64,000 nucleotides of DNA from Lepturacanthus savala. Its lineage: Eukaryota > Chordata > Actinopteri > Scombriformes > Trichiuridae. The stretch covers positions 17,413,392 through 17,477,391 of the forward strand of contig CM060481.1 of NCBI GenBank assembly GCA_030544235.1, given 5' to 3'. Shown here piece by piece: positions 11,753 through 24,540 of the stretch; position 1 is the first letter of the stretch, and each line of letters begins with the position of its first letter. The notes under the pieces were generated by a model. The model was given only the letters and a program-made list of their open reading frames with translations, searched no databases and had not been told where the DNA came from. The translations under genes and the position numbers were made by a program.

Positions 11753-13990
11753 AAGAGGAAGGAAAAGGAACAGAAGGGGAGAGGCATTCACTGACTGTGA
11801 ATGACGCTGCACACGTTTTGGCATTTCCTAATGTTCCAGATGGCATAAGGCCACGATCATCCCTGGCTAATTCGGGAAAATGTGTTCAAACATTCGTGAC
11901 AGGACGCAGTCGGTGACCTTTAAGTTGGAGATGCTCGGCTGGTATTTCTTCCCTGCTGTCTTTTTCCATCAGAACTGAACTGGAGGAGTGGAACAAAGAC
12001 ACATCCTTGGATTGAGGTGAGCTTGAAATGCCATTCTGTCAACTCCTGTCTGCTCTTTGCTGTGCGACGTGGGATGAACAACAAACTCTGTCTCTATCAG
12101 CACGTCTATCGGTTCAGTTGTAACCATCCACCTCAAAAGCGAGAAAAAAAAAAACAAATGCATGTGGATTAAAGGTCTTTCGATATCAGTGACTAGACTT
12201 ACAGTAGATCCAGATCATTGCTCAGAATTCAGGACACAAAAATGCCACATCACTGTTTTCTTGTTTAAACGCCAGCTTATCAAACAACCATTTAATTTAG
12301 AAAGTTTGGATTTGACTCATTACAGTACGTTTCCCCGAAACTCATACAATCACAGGAAATATTTCACATAACAGGAAGCGCTTCAAAATGAAATTCTGAC
12401 CTCACCAGATGGATAACCCCTAGTTACAATAAATTTCAAGAATTTTTTTTTTTTTGCATTATTCATGACTGTCTGACCCGTGTCTGCCTATTAACGGGAA
12501 TAAGATGGCATCAATCGGCTTCTCATCAGGACGTTAAACAGTGCAGCAGGATAAATCAGATGACACCCCTTTCCTCCTCAGTGTTTTAAGAATGTAAAAC
12601 TGACTGATTTGAGATCAAATCTAACAATTATATGGAGGAAAGGAGACAAAACACAAAGGGATAGACATAAATATAACTGTTTCCTGTAAATGGATGAGCC
12701 TGAGCTCAGATGAGATTCTGAAGATTGAAAGCGAGTGAGTCATTGATTCAATATAACAACATGACACGTGAAAATCTCATAAAAGGGAATAGGATTTTAT
12801 TTTATTTGCTATAATAATGGTATCAGGCACTACACCACCCTAGACAGAAATGTCATTTACAGTCTACTACCATTAAATAATTCACATCCAACACTCCTAT
12901 TCACTAGTGGTTAGTTGATGTGTGAGTGGTTTCTAGATGTGCTGATGAAAAGCAAAAGGAAAAAACAAAATGTCCATGAGTGTAATTATTAGGCACCCTA
13001 GTTCAGCCCACAGTGAAGTAGAGCTTAGAGTAATGAAGGATAAACCAAGTCCTAATACAGAAGTCCTAATATTGCCGCTGCATTCAGAACGTTTTTGATT
13101 GAAGTGACAAAATTGCTTTTCCTCTGACGCCACCATCAGGACAAACTTTACATGTTGCCCCACGAGTGGTAAGAATAATGACAAGGGCAAGGTCGTATCA
13201 CCTAATTTCATTCATCCAACGGATTATTTTTTATGGTGTGTAAGGAGCATGTCAGCCTGGCTTCTGGTCCGACAGTAAAAGTATCATTTCCTCTCACAGT
13301 GCATCTCAAATCATAACAAAATCAATACTAAAGTCCAAGTACCGTGACGACTTTTATGCACACAGAGCAAAAAGTATACCTTAACAGATTATAAGGTGAC
13401 AAATGTTTTCACAGAAAATAAATAACTTACCAAGTCAAGTTGTGGAAAATGCAGATGTTTTTAAGAGTGCGTGCATACAGCACGTGCAAAAAAAAGAAAA
13501 AAAAGTGCCCTAAATTGTTGTTTTCTGCTCAATAAGAATTAAATAAAACAAACATCGACAGGCAGGACACTAATAAAGGTAATGATTCTGTGTTGTTGGT
13601 TTTTTTTTTAAAGTGTTATTAAAAAATATCATTTCACAGAAAAGGGTTGACCCCAGAGAGTTCATTTGGGGCTTCTTCAGTCTGTGTCCATAAGGATGTT
13701 CTGTTATATTTCATAGATTTGAAATAAATCTACGTAAGACGAGCACAACGTTTCATTTACTTTGGTGCGGTGAGTAAATTTGTCGAGTCGCTGTAAAAAG
13801 TGGCTTCAAATTATATTGATTGTACTCTAATCTACAATCTGGATTCATTCGGTTCCGAATGAACGTCTCAACTATCTCACGGTTACTTCATCCTATCCGT
13901 GCTACAGTGGCTGTAGTGCATGAACAAAAGGTGTGGGACAGTAGGGCTGTGTCAGTTCGGTGCGACTCTGCCTCTTTAAGGTGCTTTCGC

Positions 13991-15193
13991 TCAGAACTTG
14001 CTGAGCGGCAGCGCCCCCGCCTTCACCAGCACGGCTGAGAGCAGTTCTGCAGGCCGAGCGGGGTGGGACACAGCTGAGGGGTCTCCGTGCTTGTTGTCGG
14101 AGCTCATCGGCGTGTTAACCTTCCCTCTGTTCAGCGTCGTCTTGACCGCCCCGCCGCCTGCTCCCATGCCCAAACTGGTCCTGCTGTTCTCCGCCGTGGG
14201 GATGACGATTCCCAGGTGAGCGTTGCCTACCGCGTGCGTCCCGCCGTGCTCCATGCTGCTCTGACAGCAGCACAGCAGCCGGAAGAAGGCGGCCCTCATC
14301 TCCCTGCTGGACAGTGTGTATATGAGAGGGTTGAGGGCCGAGTTGAGCACAGCCAGGGCGATGAACCAGTCCACCTGGAAGAGCACGGGGCACTTGAGCG
14401 GGCTGCAGCCCACGTCCAGCAGCAGCAGGAGGAAGAGCGGCGCCCAGCACATGACGAACACTCCGAGGACGATGACCACGGTCCGCAGCAGGGCCAACGA
14501 GTGCTCCGAAGGCCGGCTGCTGACCCTGCGGCCGCTCGAGGTCACCAGGCGATAGATCCGGATGTAGAGGATGACGATGGCTACCAACAGGACGCTGAAG
14601 ACGATGATGCAGAAGGCCACGTAGCTCTTGGCGTAGAGCGGCAGCACAGTGGAGCAGGAGGGCAGGTTGTCCAGGCAGTTCCAGCCCAGGCTGGGCAGGG
14701 CGCTCAGCAGCACCGACACCAGCCAGCAGGCAGCCAGCAGTCCGAGAAGCCTCCCGCGGCCAGCCGTCTCACATGGACGCAGGCGGACCATGGTCATGTG
14801 CCTCTCGATCCCAATGGCCAGAAGGCTGAACGTGGAGGCACTGAGGGCCACGAACATGCTCCCTTCTCTGGCCAGCCACTGCTCCGGGGTCAGGTAGAAA
14901 GTGTTGTTTCCCGAAGTGAAGATATTAACCACATAGGCGATGCCGGCCAGCATGTCGGACAGCGCAAGGTTTCCAATGAGAAAGTACATGCGGCTGTGGA
15001 AGCGCTTGTTCCTCCAGAGAGCGAGCAGGACCGTGACGTTCTCCAGGACGATGAGGACGCAGATGAAGAGCAGCACAGCCATCTTGCAGGCACCGCCGCT
15101 GCGAGGCTGGTCCAACTTCCCTGAGTTGTTGTAGTGGTTGACGATGACCAGGTTCATCCGTTCCTCCATTTTGAACTCCATTTTCAACCCCAT
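13991..15193 (-). CDS. s1pr4: Sphingosine-1-phosphate receptor, S1PR4-like class A GPCR (single exon)
   Basis: Intact 400-codon GPCR that would couple extracellular sphingosine-1-phosphate to G proteins at the plasma membrane. The open frame extends to 15277, but I take the ATG at 15193 because it has A at -3 and G at +4 and gives an N-terminus of typical EDG length; ATGs at 15181, 15169 and 15157 are alternatives. TM1 is about residues 37-59, TM2 68-92, TM3 106-128, TM4 148-168, TM5 186-211, TM6 236-260 and TM7 274-292. The lipid-head-group pair Arg-Glu is present at 109-110 (LAREGSMF), followed by ERH 130-132 in place of DRY, the ECL2 cysteine pair in GWNCLDNLPSC, CWAP in TM6, NPLIY 288-292, and a CCC cluster at 308-310 suited to palmitoylation. 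N-glycosylation sequons are NNS (22) and NNT (96). DWFIALAVLNSALNP in TM7 and the N-terminal HYNNSGKL favour S1PR4, though several stretches read like S1PR3. Linkage to mier2 and shd supports S1PR4. Confidence 0.82.
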   Translation of the reverse strand: MGLKMEFKMEERMNLVIVNHYNNSGKLDQPRSGGACKMAVLLFICVLIVLENVTVLLALWRNKRFHSRMYFLIGNLALSDMLAGIAYVVNIFTSGNNTFYLTPEQWLAREGSMFVALSASTFSLLAIGIERHMTMVRLRPCETAGRGRLLGLLAACWLVSVLLSALPSLGWNCLDNLPSCSTVLPLYAKSYVAFCIIVFSVLLVAIVILYIRIYRLVTSSGRRVSSRPSEHSLALLRTVVIVLGVFVMCWAPLFLLLLLDVGCSPLKCPVLFQVDWFIALAVLNSALNPLIYTLSSREMRAAFFRLLCCCQSSMEHGGTHAVGNAHLGIVIPTAENSRTSLGMGAGGGAVKTTLNRGKVNTPMSSDNKHGDPSAVSHPARPAELLSAVLVKAGALPLSKF

Positions 15194-16380
15194 CCTGCCT
15201 GCCCTTCCTGGCCTTCCTGGGTCTTGCAGCAGAGGGCGCCACAGCACTGGACACTTCTCAACCTGGCAGTGATTCAACTGACATCATCCAGCCCCCCCCC
15301 TCATGGACCTGCCAATCAAATGTTGAGTTTAGGGTTTAAAATGCACTTTTAAAAGTTATTTTAAAGAAACGAAAGGGATACAAGTATCAGTGAGAAGTAA
15401 AAAGCATTTCATAGAAGATATATAAAAAAAAAACAGCACTTAGAAGATACAACATATAAAGCAGACTCCCACACATAAAAAAGAGAGGAACTTGCAGGTT
15501 CTTTTTTTTTTATTTATAACTGGATTGGTTATTGGAACTCATAAAGCCGTTGCTATAAATATTATAGCACAGGCTATAAGGCTTAAGTGTCCAGTGGAAG
15601 AACTGTGATTCATAAATAAATAAAAATGTTAAATGACCATGAATTTATGATTTAAGATACAAGTAAGTAGATCAGATTAACAGTTGTTCTTCCTATTCTC
15701 ACAGTTAAGCTCATTTATGTGTATATATGTACTATATGTCTTTTTTTAATTCTATATAAAATAAAGAGTGTAAAAGAAGTAATAGAAACAAGATGCCTGC
15801 TCGGGAAAGTCTGAGTAACTTTCCTCAGAAGTTGGCATGCAAAGTATCTTATTCTATTTATCATTCACTCATTATTCAATCAGTAACTTAACATACCTGT
15901 CCGTGTTATTGGCCTCATCTAAACATCCCGGCGGCGGTAAGATTTGCCGTATTTGGTAGAACTTGTTTTTTTTTTTTCCTCCTGCGTAAAGTTGCGTTGC
16001 CACAAAATATAAGTTCCAAATATGAAAAATAATCAACGTGAAATCAAAAGTCCATGAATTGTCCTCGCCCGTATATAAACAAAAATGAAAAGGGGGGAAG
16101 AGATTCCTATCACTGTTGTACAATCCTCCAAACATCCACAAAGTCCTGAACTTTTCAGCGTCCTCTCCGCACTGTGAGACTTTCTCTGTCCAGCTTCTGA
16201 CAGTCCCGCTCTCAGCCCTCCCAGCCGGGGGAGGGATCAGACCTACCGCTCAATTAATGCTTAAAAAAAACACTTATCAAGAGTCTGGGAGCGCGATCAG
16301 AGCCACGCGAGGCATTATGGATGACGTTATGTCAGATGCGTCAGCCAGACTGACTTTAAGTGATTTCATTGCTTTTTAAA
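15194..16380 (-). promoter_or_regulatory. Upstream region of s1pr4 (5' UTR, promoter or upstream intron; boundaries unknown)
   Basis: About 1.2 kb upstream of the s1pr4 start on the minus strand. Related receptors often have a non-coding first exon, but I cannot fix one here. A C-rich run at about 15290 and ordinary AT-rich sequence are all I see. Confidence 0.25.
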
Positions 16381-16674
16381 GGGGTTCCTGTTGACCCCAA
16401 GAATAAACCACTGTAAGAAATGAACAATCATAGCAAAAGTGTTATTAGATATGCAATTAATGTTGTATGGATTTTTTTTTTACTTTAGAAAAGTTACATT
16501 TCAAATTTTATTCTAGTATTTATATTGTGTAAAATCAAAATAAAACAAATATAATAACAAAATACCCCCCCCCCCTCATAGTATGTGAATCTGTATTAAA
16601 ACTACATAGGTGGAATTGCATGCTTCTGTCCACCGATGAATTGAAATGCGGTTAAAGCGTAAAAAATGACGTAA

Positions 16675-16835
16675 AGTCAGTCAGTCAGTCATTTTCTTTA
16701 TATGAGGAAACTGAAGAACACCCATACAGACACGGCGGGACACGTAAATTCCACGGAAAGGTATCAGCTCAAGTCTATGTTGTGACCTGTGAGGCAACAG
16801 CACTACCCGCTGGTCCACCGTGTCGCCCTTATATA
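16675..16835 (-). mobile_element. Degenerate tRNA-derived SINE-like repeat (minus orientation)
   Basis: On the minus strand it begins GGGCGACACGGTGG, then GCGGGTAGTGCTGTTGCCTC. It ends with a GACT-repeat tail (AAAATGACTGACTGACTGAC). Head and tail match the fuller copy at 43.2 kb, whose tail is AAAATGACTGACTG. The middle is deleted or eroded. Confidence 0.6.
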
Positions 16836-19800
16836 AAGTCATTAGGAAAAAATTGACAAATTAAAGCACCTGAGCAAAAGTTTATCTCTGGGTTTGCCAG
16901 TGGTCCAGTCAGTAGGATTAGGGTTAAAGAGTTTATTTTCTCCTGACAGCTAACACCTTATTTGTCTGCTCCATTGTGGCGATTTGCTGCACATACTTGT
17001 CCCAACACATGTTATAATGATTCACCTCAACGCCTTGTGCGTGTCTTGCAGTTGTGTCATCTGTAATAGTGATGTAACCCTCCTGTTTTACTCTGGGCTG
17101 CACCTTGGGATCCCACTGTCAAATTCATTTTTAAAAAAAAAAATTTATTCCCTTATACAGAATATTATTGGATATAGACTATATTTAGTGTGAAACACGA
17201 TGAGGGAAACCAGCTGTGTCTTCTCAGTCCATTTTGAGTTTTGCTTTTCAAATGTTAAGTGCTTTGTAAATAAAATGTTTTATTATAACATGTGTTTTCC
17301 CCTTTTCTGAGAAAAAAGGTCTATCCGCTGACACTGCCAGTAAATATACCACCCCTTTTTTTTATCTGTAATTTGATGAGTCATTGTTTTTCATGTGAAA
17401 AACAAGGATGGCGGAATCTTGTTGTGCCTCGTGTGATAGGTCAGACCTCTCCCAGTGGAGATAATTGGAATGGATGGGAAGGAAAGAGTCACACTTTGTT
17501 TCCTTTTATGCCCGTTTTATGGTGTGATTCTGAAAGTCTGTCATGGAGGAGGTGAGAAAATGGGAGAAGATGGGAGGCTGAATATGACAGCGGGGCATAT
17601 GAAAGTTTTTATGTGCAGCTCAAGAAGAAGTGCAGGTTAGGTCACTATCCTGTGGGTCACTTTGCAAGAATGATACTTTAGCCAATGCAGAAAAAGCTAG
17701 GGAATTTTAGAAGAAAATTCAACTGTAAAAGCAGTCGATCCTCCACCAACTACAGAGTGGCGAGCAGAGTAAAGACTGCAATTATGTCAGGTAATTCCTA
17801 TGTCATCATGCGTATGGCTAAAGCAAAGCAGACTGCCGCTGAAAACAGCAGGTTTGCTCTGTCAACCATTACTGCAAATACAAAAGTTATCCTAGAATTC
17901 CACAGTGTTTGCCTGCGGGTACCAATCACACCTTTCTTGCAGAGCGACCCGGTAATGTATGAATTCATAGGAGCCAACTGACCTGAAGAACAGATCTGGA
18001 AGAGAAAACATCGGGAGGACTGTGTTTGACCTGCTGACACCTCTTGTTCAACCCTGCTCTGAGCTGGTTTTTCACTGTGTTTAAAAATCTAAATACACTT
18101 TGCCCAAAAGCCAATTTTCCAACCGCTGGATGACTGGAAACAGTGGCTGTTACTTCTCATTGAGTGTTTAGATTGTACATTTTATTACAGTTTTCCCTCA
18201 TGATGGTCGTTGAATTTAGGTACCATAACTCACCAGAGAGAGAGAGACAGAGAGAGAGATTCAAGCATAAGCAGCTACAGAATGGCTGAGAGTAAGCTTG
18301 AGAGAATGGGGGGAAAAAATGGTTGAAGGAGCAGGAAGGAAATGCGCCTTGAATTACGGAGGCATAGGTGCAGGGCTCGGTTTATTATCGCTACAGTCTT
18401 TGAGTTATAGGGCACTTTGCAACACACAATGGAAGGTCTATTTCCCTCCAGTTTACTCCTGTTTATTAATCTTCAGCACCTCAGTGACACCACAGGTGAT
18501 AGGCGCTCCAGAGTGTTCCATTGTATTATTCAGTGTGACTTAATAACACCAAAGAAATTTAGATTGCCTTTAAAAGATGTAAATAAGTGCAAACGACTTA
18601 AGAATAAATCTTCAGTCAGTCGGCATGAAAATGAAACTACACATCTGTTTCAACTGATTTATGTTTACTTGGTTATTGCTTAAAGAGACATTTCACACAA
18701 GTTTTAAGAATAAAATACTCTGACGACTACTTTGAATAATAATTTGTGTCTGATATGGTTTTTACACACAAAAAAAGAGTAAAAATTCAAATCCTTAAAA
18801 AGTCGCCTGCTCCTTCCTCAATAAAACTTCCAGAATCTATGAATATACAAATATTTTTCATTTCAGAATTTGAACTGCCAGATACAATATGTCTCTCAGT
18901 GTTCGTGAGACGCATGCTGTGCATTTCCACGTCTCACTTGACCAGGCTTGTCTTCCACACTATTTGTGATGTTACAAATCATGCTCTGAGAATTCGATTT
19001 TCAACGAACCCAAATCTTTCTCCCTTCGGCAGATGGATGTGGAAACAACCTTCTAGTGTTAAACTCTGCACATATGTCAATCTGCACAGTAAACCTCAAA
19101 CAGTAGGAACAAGGAAAACATTTTGGACTGGAGGGGAGACTTTATGGATATAACAGACAAATGTAATATAATGCAGTAATGACTCTGTCCTTTACATTAG
19201 AGGAAGACTGATAGGGTTGAAATGTGATTATAAAGTCATAATATCCTGCTTTGTTTTCATTTTATTCTTTTTTTTTGTTGCTAGTGTTGGCTCTCTCCGT
19301 CTCTCTTTTTTTCCTGTATTTTTGTGCTCTTTATTATTGCTGGATCCGATAGCACAGAACAGCACTGAACAGGCCAGAAATTGAGACTGTGATGGATGAC
19401 AGTGCTGGCTAACAGTGACCGACAGCGTAACAAATGTTGATAAAAAGAGGGGGAGATGGAAAGTGATAAGCGACTGAGGAGCGACAGAGCAGACAGTTTT
19501 CTCTTATTTTGTTTCTCTTTCAGTCCCTCTGGTATCGCCGGTTGTGAAGAGTTACAGCCAGTCTGGCCTTCTTGCACATGTCAGCCCAGGCATCGCAGAT
19601 TAATGAATGACCCCGAGAGATGTTGACTTTACCCTGAGCAGCCAGAGATGTACAGACCCTCTGACAACCCATTTATAACCATATGAAAACACCCCCAAAG
19701 GCCTTGGTTGTGTGTTGTTTCAAGCTGAATACAGATTTCCTGGATGCTTGGTTCTGTGGAAGGAGGAAATGTAGCTACAGGTCAGTACAATCGTGAAAAA

Positions 19801-20149
19801 AAATGGCCTTGTAGCAATATCCGGTAAAACGGTTGTGTAATGATGATGCTGTTGGCACGTCGCACGTATTTCTGCATATTTGTGTGTGTGTGTGGCAGCC
19901 GTTTGGGAGACGGGACACTGATGCCAGCGCGGGGTAGTGAGTTAGATGTTTGGGAATGCAAAATATAGTGGGAACAAAGGAGAAGTTGCGGTGGTGGAAA
20001 AAAAAGCACCCACTGCCCTCTAGAAGTTTACCCACACCCACTGAAATATTTCTACAAGAACTGCACAGCATTAGAGACTCAAACCCCATAATATTTCAAT
20101 ATAACAGAGATCGATATAGAGGTATTTGGCCTGCCGCCAGCAGCAGTTT

Positions 20150-20500
20150 TAAATGATTTCATTTCAAAATATTGACATCAATCACAGCCATACACTGTGT
20201 AGGCAGATGCTGGATTGGCAGCTCGATTGTATGTCAATGTAGCCACCATATTGTTCTGGGCAGCTTTCCATAAACGCTCCAAAGGCTGGACTGGTTCCAA
20301 CGCTTTGCACTGTGGGACACAGTTGGCGCGGTAGACTGGTTGTGCTGTTTATAAGCCAGTCTTGTCCGGATCAATATGGCGGACATGTTAACGTATCAAG
20401 GCAATGGGCTGAGTTGTCCAATGTGGCATCTACATATATGTATATACAGAGGTTCCCCAAGATTGGAATATTGGTAGATATGAACAACCACTGATAGATG
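20150..20500. repeat. Probable dispersed repeat
   Basis: Contains strings I associate with interspersed fish repeats (ATGGCGGACATGTTAACG, AAGGCAATGGGCTGAG, GTCCAATGTGGCATCTAC). Boundaries and class are unclear. Confidence 0.35.
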
Positions 20501-20689
20501 TCCATAAATTGTTGTAAAATGCTATATTGTGTCACAAGTTTGTATTTTGAACAGTGCGCAACATCCAACCAGTTCCCCCTCATCTCGCCCAGCCTGTTCT
20601 TACATGTGGTAGTGGAAAGAAACGCCAGGCAATCTCAATGACACAAAGGTTGCCATTGTTATAAAGTTGGATAGTGGTGAGAAGATAGC

Positions 20690-20750
20690 TAATCCATCCA
20701 TCTTCTACTGCTCATCCAGGTCGGGTCACGGGGGCATTAGCATCACCAGA
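20690..20750. repeat. Short SINE-like fragment
   Basis: ATCCATCCATCTTCTACTGC followed by CAGGTCGGGTCACGGGGGCA matches the reverse complement of the common 3' end of a tRNA-derived fish SINE as I remember it. No 5' part is attached. Confidence 0.45.
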
Positions 20751-20753
20751 GAC

Positions 20754-21243
20754 CAGTGTTGGTTAGCATGTTTTCAGCAACACACACACACAAGTCTCCT
20801 AACCTCTTGAGGCTGAAGTATCTCAGAGAAGGAGAATGTTAATTTTAGCTTGTTTTGTGGTTTTATCACCACTCTCATGCTCTGCTTGCTTCTTTGCTAA
20901 CTTCATGTTACTATGGCACCTCTGTAAATGTTAAATTACCAGTGCTATTTCAGGCAGTGGACAGCTCTTTAGGTGTGGCACACAAAGTGCATTTGACTAA
21001 GATGTTCTTCAGCTTCTTATGTAACATACATAAAGTAATGAGCCTACACCTGTCTGGAGAATATGCTATCCAATGTTTCTGCAGGTTCACTCATCTCCAT
21101 CTTCTGTCTGATGAGCCAAAAGGTAAAGGAAGTGAAACATTTTTGCGTAATGATTATATTACTGCATTACAGCAAAACAAAAAAAACAAAACAATGCATT
21201 ACAGTAACCTATTACCTTGGTAATGCATTACTCCCAACACTTG
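20754..21243 (+). mobile_element. Dispersed repeat copy A (partner of 35.8 kb)
   Basis: Bounded by CCAGTGTTGG on the left and CTCCCAACACTT on the right, i.e. short inverted ends. It shares two long blocks with the reverse complement of 35809-36180: one around CTTGAGGCTGAAG and one around TTTCTGCAGGTTCACTCATC followed by GAGCCAAAAGG and GGAAGTGAAACATTTTTGC. About 200 bp between the two blocks is present here and missing from the other copy. No transposase is visible, so it is non-autonomous. Confidence 0.65.
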
Positions 21244-24200
21244 TTCCCAAGGAAAGTAACTATTGCATTCCCTTTTTTAAGTTTAAAAATGTACTGGGAT
21301 TTCCTGAGGGCCTGTAAACGCATCTTGGATTAGTTGCTGTGCAGCACTCTTCAACTTTTCTTACAAACTTCTTACAACTTTTCTTATTATGGTGTTGGCT
21401 ACGGCCACAGAAGCAGCTAAACTTACCTTAACACAACCTTATTTTCTGGTAAGTCGCTGTTTTACATCCCTCTGACTCTGATCTGTTGTCAGGTGCTTGA
21501 CTCTGTGCTTCTTTCGAAAAAAAATTTTAACTGGGCGGCAGGACAGTAACACGTAATAAAGGCATGTTTAAGTATCTTTGCCGAGAAAATTGGCAAATAC
21601 AGTTTTAGAAATATAAGGATCTTGGTAAATTACTTCTCTTGAGCCCATCAGGAAACGGCATAGGCCAGAATGAAAATAATAGAAAAGCAAGATGATAACT
21701 GAGTTATGTTACCAATCATTCAAGTACTCTCATAATTTGCAAGAGCTTGAAATTCTGATAAATTACCATAACTTTCCCACATAATATGACAAAATTAACA
21801 GACAGCTTCAGATTTCAATCAATGTAACTAGTTTGAATGCTAACATTAGTTTATACAGTATGTTTGTGAATCTATTTTTCTTTTTATTGCACTAGGTAGT
21901 TTTTGGTCTTATGGTATTTTTTCTGTTTGTTATTACCACCATTATTTGTTGTCCTAGAAGAAAAAAAAAACAAAAAAAAACAAGAATTGTTGTCCAATTC
22001 TTTTTTGACAGTTCCACAAATGCTTCAAGTGAGAACTTCAAAGGCAGCTCACTGCATAGCGGTACACCCACACGCATGAGGGCAGGAGAACATCTTTTCA
22101 GCCATGCGGTGGATGTTTTCAAAAGGGTTATTCAGACGAGCCGAACAAGGGCCCTCAGACATATTCGGCGTTACCGATATTTAGAGATATTTTGCCTTTT
22201 TCAGGGGGCCCGAAATTTCCAGCGGCACCCCTGGCAGAGAGGAAAATGATAGGTGGACAAACATCAATATTGACTGTGACAGGACTCTGCATACACAAGA
22301 AGAAGCCCATTAGAAACCACAGCCTACAGTACTTATTACGGAATGCTAAGAAGCCGTGATGCCAATGGGGCTGGTTTAAAACTGGGTCTGTAGAAACATG
22401 ACAGGATTCATGCTCTTATTGTGTCAGAAATGTTTAGCTATTTTCAAGGGGCTTCAAATATTTTAGTAGTTCCCCTGGTTTTAAGGAAGGAGGCCAAAGG
22501 AAACAACAACTTCACGACTGGGTCCTACCCACACGGGATTCCTTAGAACAAAGGGAAAGCGTGAGAAAGAAAAAAATGTCTTCAGTCACCTCCAGACTCG
22601 GGAACAATCTACTTGTAGAGCTCAGAATGGGCGGCTCACTTCACACCACCTTCAATGGGAAGTTTAAAACAAAGTCTTTTCAAACTTGTTTGTAGCCCAA
22701 AAAAGTTGAACTATTTTACCTCAGCCACAGTATTAATTGCCATTGTTTAGTGCGTTCATGCTTCTTTTTCGTGCTGTAACTGTGTTTTTTATTCAAGGTT
22801 CTGTTAAACTTAGATTATTGTCTGTATCGCCTTGATTATCACATATTTTCTTCCATGAAACATGGGGTATGTCTCTGTAGGAGGTCATGATTAGAACTCT
22901 GAGGGCTGATAGTGTATCTGATGCCGTGGTGCTGCTGGTGGGTTATCAGCGCAGCTCTGAGCTCTTTAAGGGCACAAGGTGACTGCTTGTCTGAGGACCA
23001 GTCTCGCTGCTTCTTTTAGATAACATTTTTATCTGCATCCAGCTCAAAATAGCAACTTCAAAGTATGCACTGATGGCAGGATGGAAGGATGGAAGGATGG
23101 CAGATGGCGGTGCAGTGTATTTTCATGTGATTTTGTTAACTGTGCGTTGTTCTGCTTAAAAAACACAATCTTCTCCAGAGATACAGTATAGAAAAAAGAT
23201 CATTTGCTATAAATGCGTTTGTGATGGTTGTTATCAGGAAGGAGGAAGAAGGAGAAATTATCAGCGAGGATAGGAAAGACGTTTATAGCTTTGGTCTGTA
23301 TCTTATAATCAAGTCCTGAATGAATAAAGTCTGACTTCTCAGCCACAAACAACCTCTTGACAACTGGGAATTATTATAAATCAGAAACAAAGCGTCACAT
23401 CACTTTCATTGGAAAATATATGTGGAGAAGCTGTCTGGCTGGTGAGTTTCAAAGACATGAATTCGGTGCTGGATCTGAATAGGACATTACTGTAAGTGCT
23501 TTTAGACTTGGCACCACATCTGAACTCGTCATCGCGGCCCCCTCATCTTTAAAACGTCAGCACGTCTGTTCTCACACAATCACTGTAGAACTTACGATGT
23601 CAAGATCTTTATAGCGTTATTTATTTTCTTTATGATAGGGGGTTTTAAACACTAAACGGACTTCAAGATGTTGCCTCGCCAAAATATGTTAAAAATAACT
23701 TGGACCTCAGTCGTGTAAACAATCATGCCTGCTTTTCTCAGAACAGCTTTTCTGATGTCTGGGAAAACTTTAGTAAGAATTCCGTGTGTGCGCGCATGTG
23801 CAAAACCTTACTATGGTCGTGATGCATATCTATGCCCCATTTACTTGCCTGAAGTTGCCTCCAGAAAACATGCATCCGCTATTATGCGTCCTATTTTGGG
23901 AAGACTATCTTGGTCGGCTGTGTTGCGTCTGTCTGCCGTTGTATAGGGAAAGGGGTCAAAGGAGCATTTCCCTTGGGACGAGCACTGACGATCATTCCAC
24001 TTTGGAGCTCCATGCATGTTCCACAAATCCTTGTCAGGCATCATCCACCGGCCCCACCTTACCACGAGTCTCTCCCATGTCCTGAGATCCCCCTGAACCA
24101 GCCCCACACCCTCAGCTCTCTGAGGAGAGGCAGCTAGAAGCCTGAGAAAGAACGAACCAACTGAGAGAGGCAGACCAGACTCCATCTCCAAATGCCTTCA

Positions 24201-24454
24201 GTACAAATTTAGAATCCACTTTCCTTTCACTAACCTTGAAAAGACACGCTCATGTAGTTTTTCCTCCTTCTCGGTCTTCAGAACCAGCAGGATTTATTTG
24301 AAAAATACAACATAACTGACAAAGAGAAAAAAATATATGTATGTATTATGCCATGTACCTGGTGCTTATAATCAGACACATAAATATCTATATATAGTCA
24401 CTTGGACTAATGGTTCCCTTTGAGAGGAAACATGAATTTTTCATGTTTTATTCG

Positions 24455-24540
24455 TAGAATAGTTTGACACTTTTGGAAATATGTTTATTTGCTCTCGCCG
24501 AGTGCTGGATGAGCTGATCAACTCTCGTGTCTCTACAGGA
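24455..24540. repeat. Dispersed repeat fragment
   Basis: TTTGACACTTTTGGAAATAT then GCTCTCGCCGAGTGCTGGAT resembles an abundant percomorph repeat (TTTGGGAAATA..CTTATT..CTTTCTTGCCGAGAG) as I recall it. Confidence 0.4.

Larger units (their letters stand above)
6121..13990. other. Intergenic region between shd and s1pr4
   Basis: About 7.9 kb without a supported gene. It contains (CA)n at 7491-7516, (TG)n at 8217-8246, homopolymer A and T runs, a vertebrate dispersed repeat at 11.57-11.75 kb, and a 59-bp-spaced direct repeat of GCTTTCGTTA near 9982 and 10041. The 3' UTR of s1pr4 (minus strand) should occupy some of 12.8-13.99 kb, but no end is defined. Open frames here are short and low-complexity. 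Confidence 0.6.

Noticed and set aside
14087..15124. 345-codon open frame on the + strand opposite s1pr4
   Set aside because: It is the antisense of a GC-rich GPCR gene. The product is rich in Gln, Arg, Glu, Asp and Ala with no domain, as expected for a complement frame.
17685..17981. 98-codon open frame in the gene desert
   Set aside because: Basic, low-complexity product with no splice context, motif or neighbouring exon.
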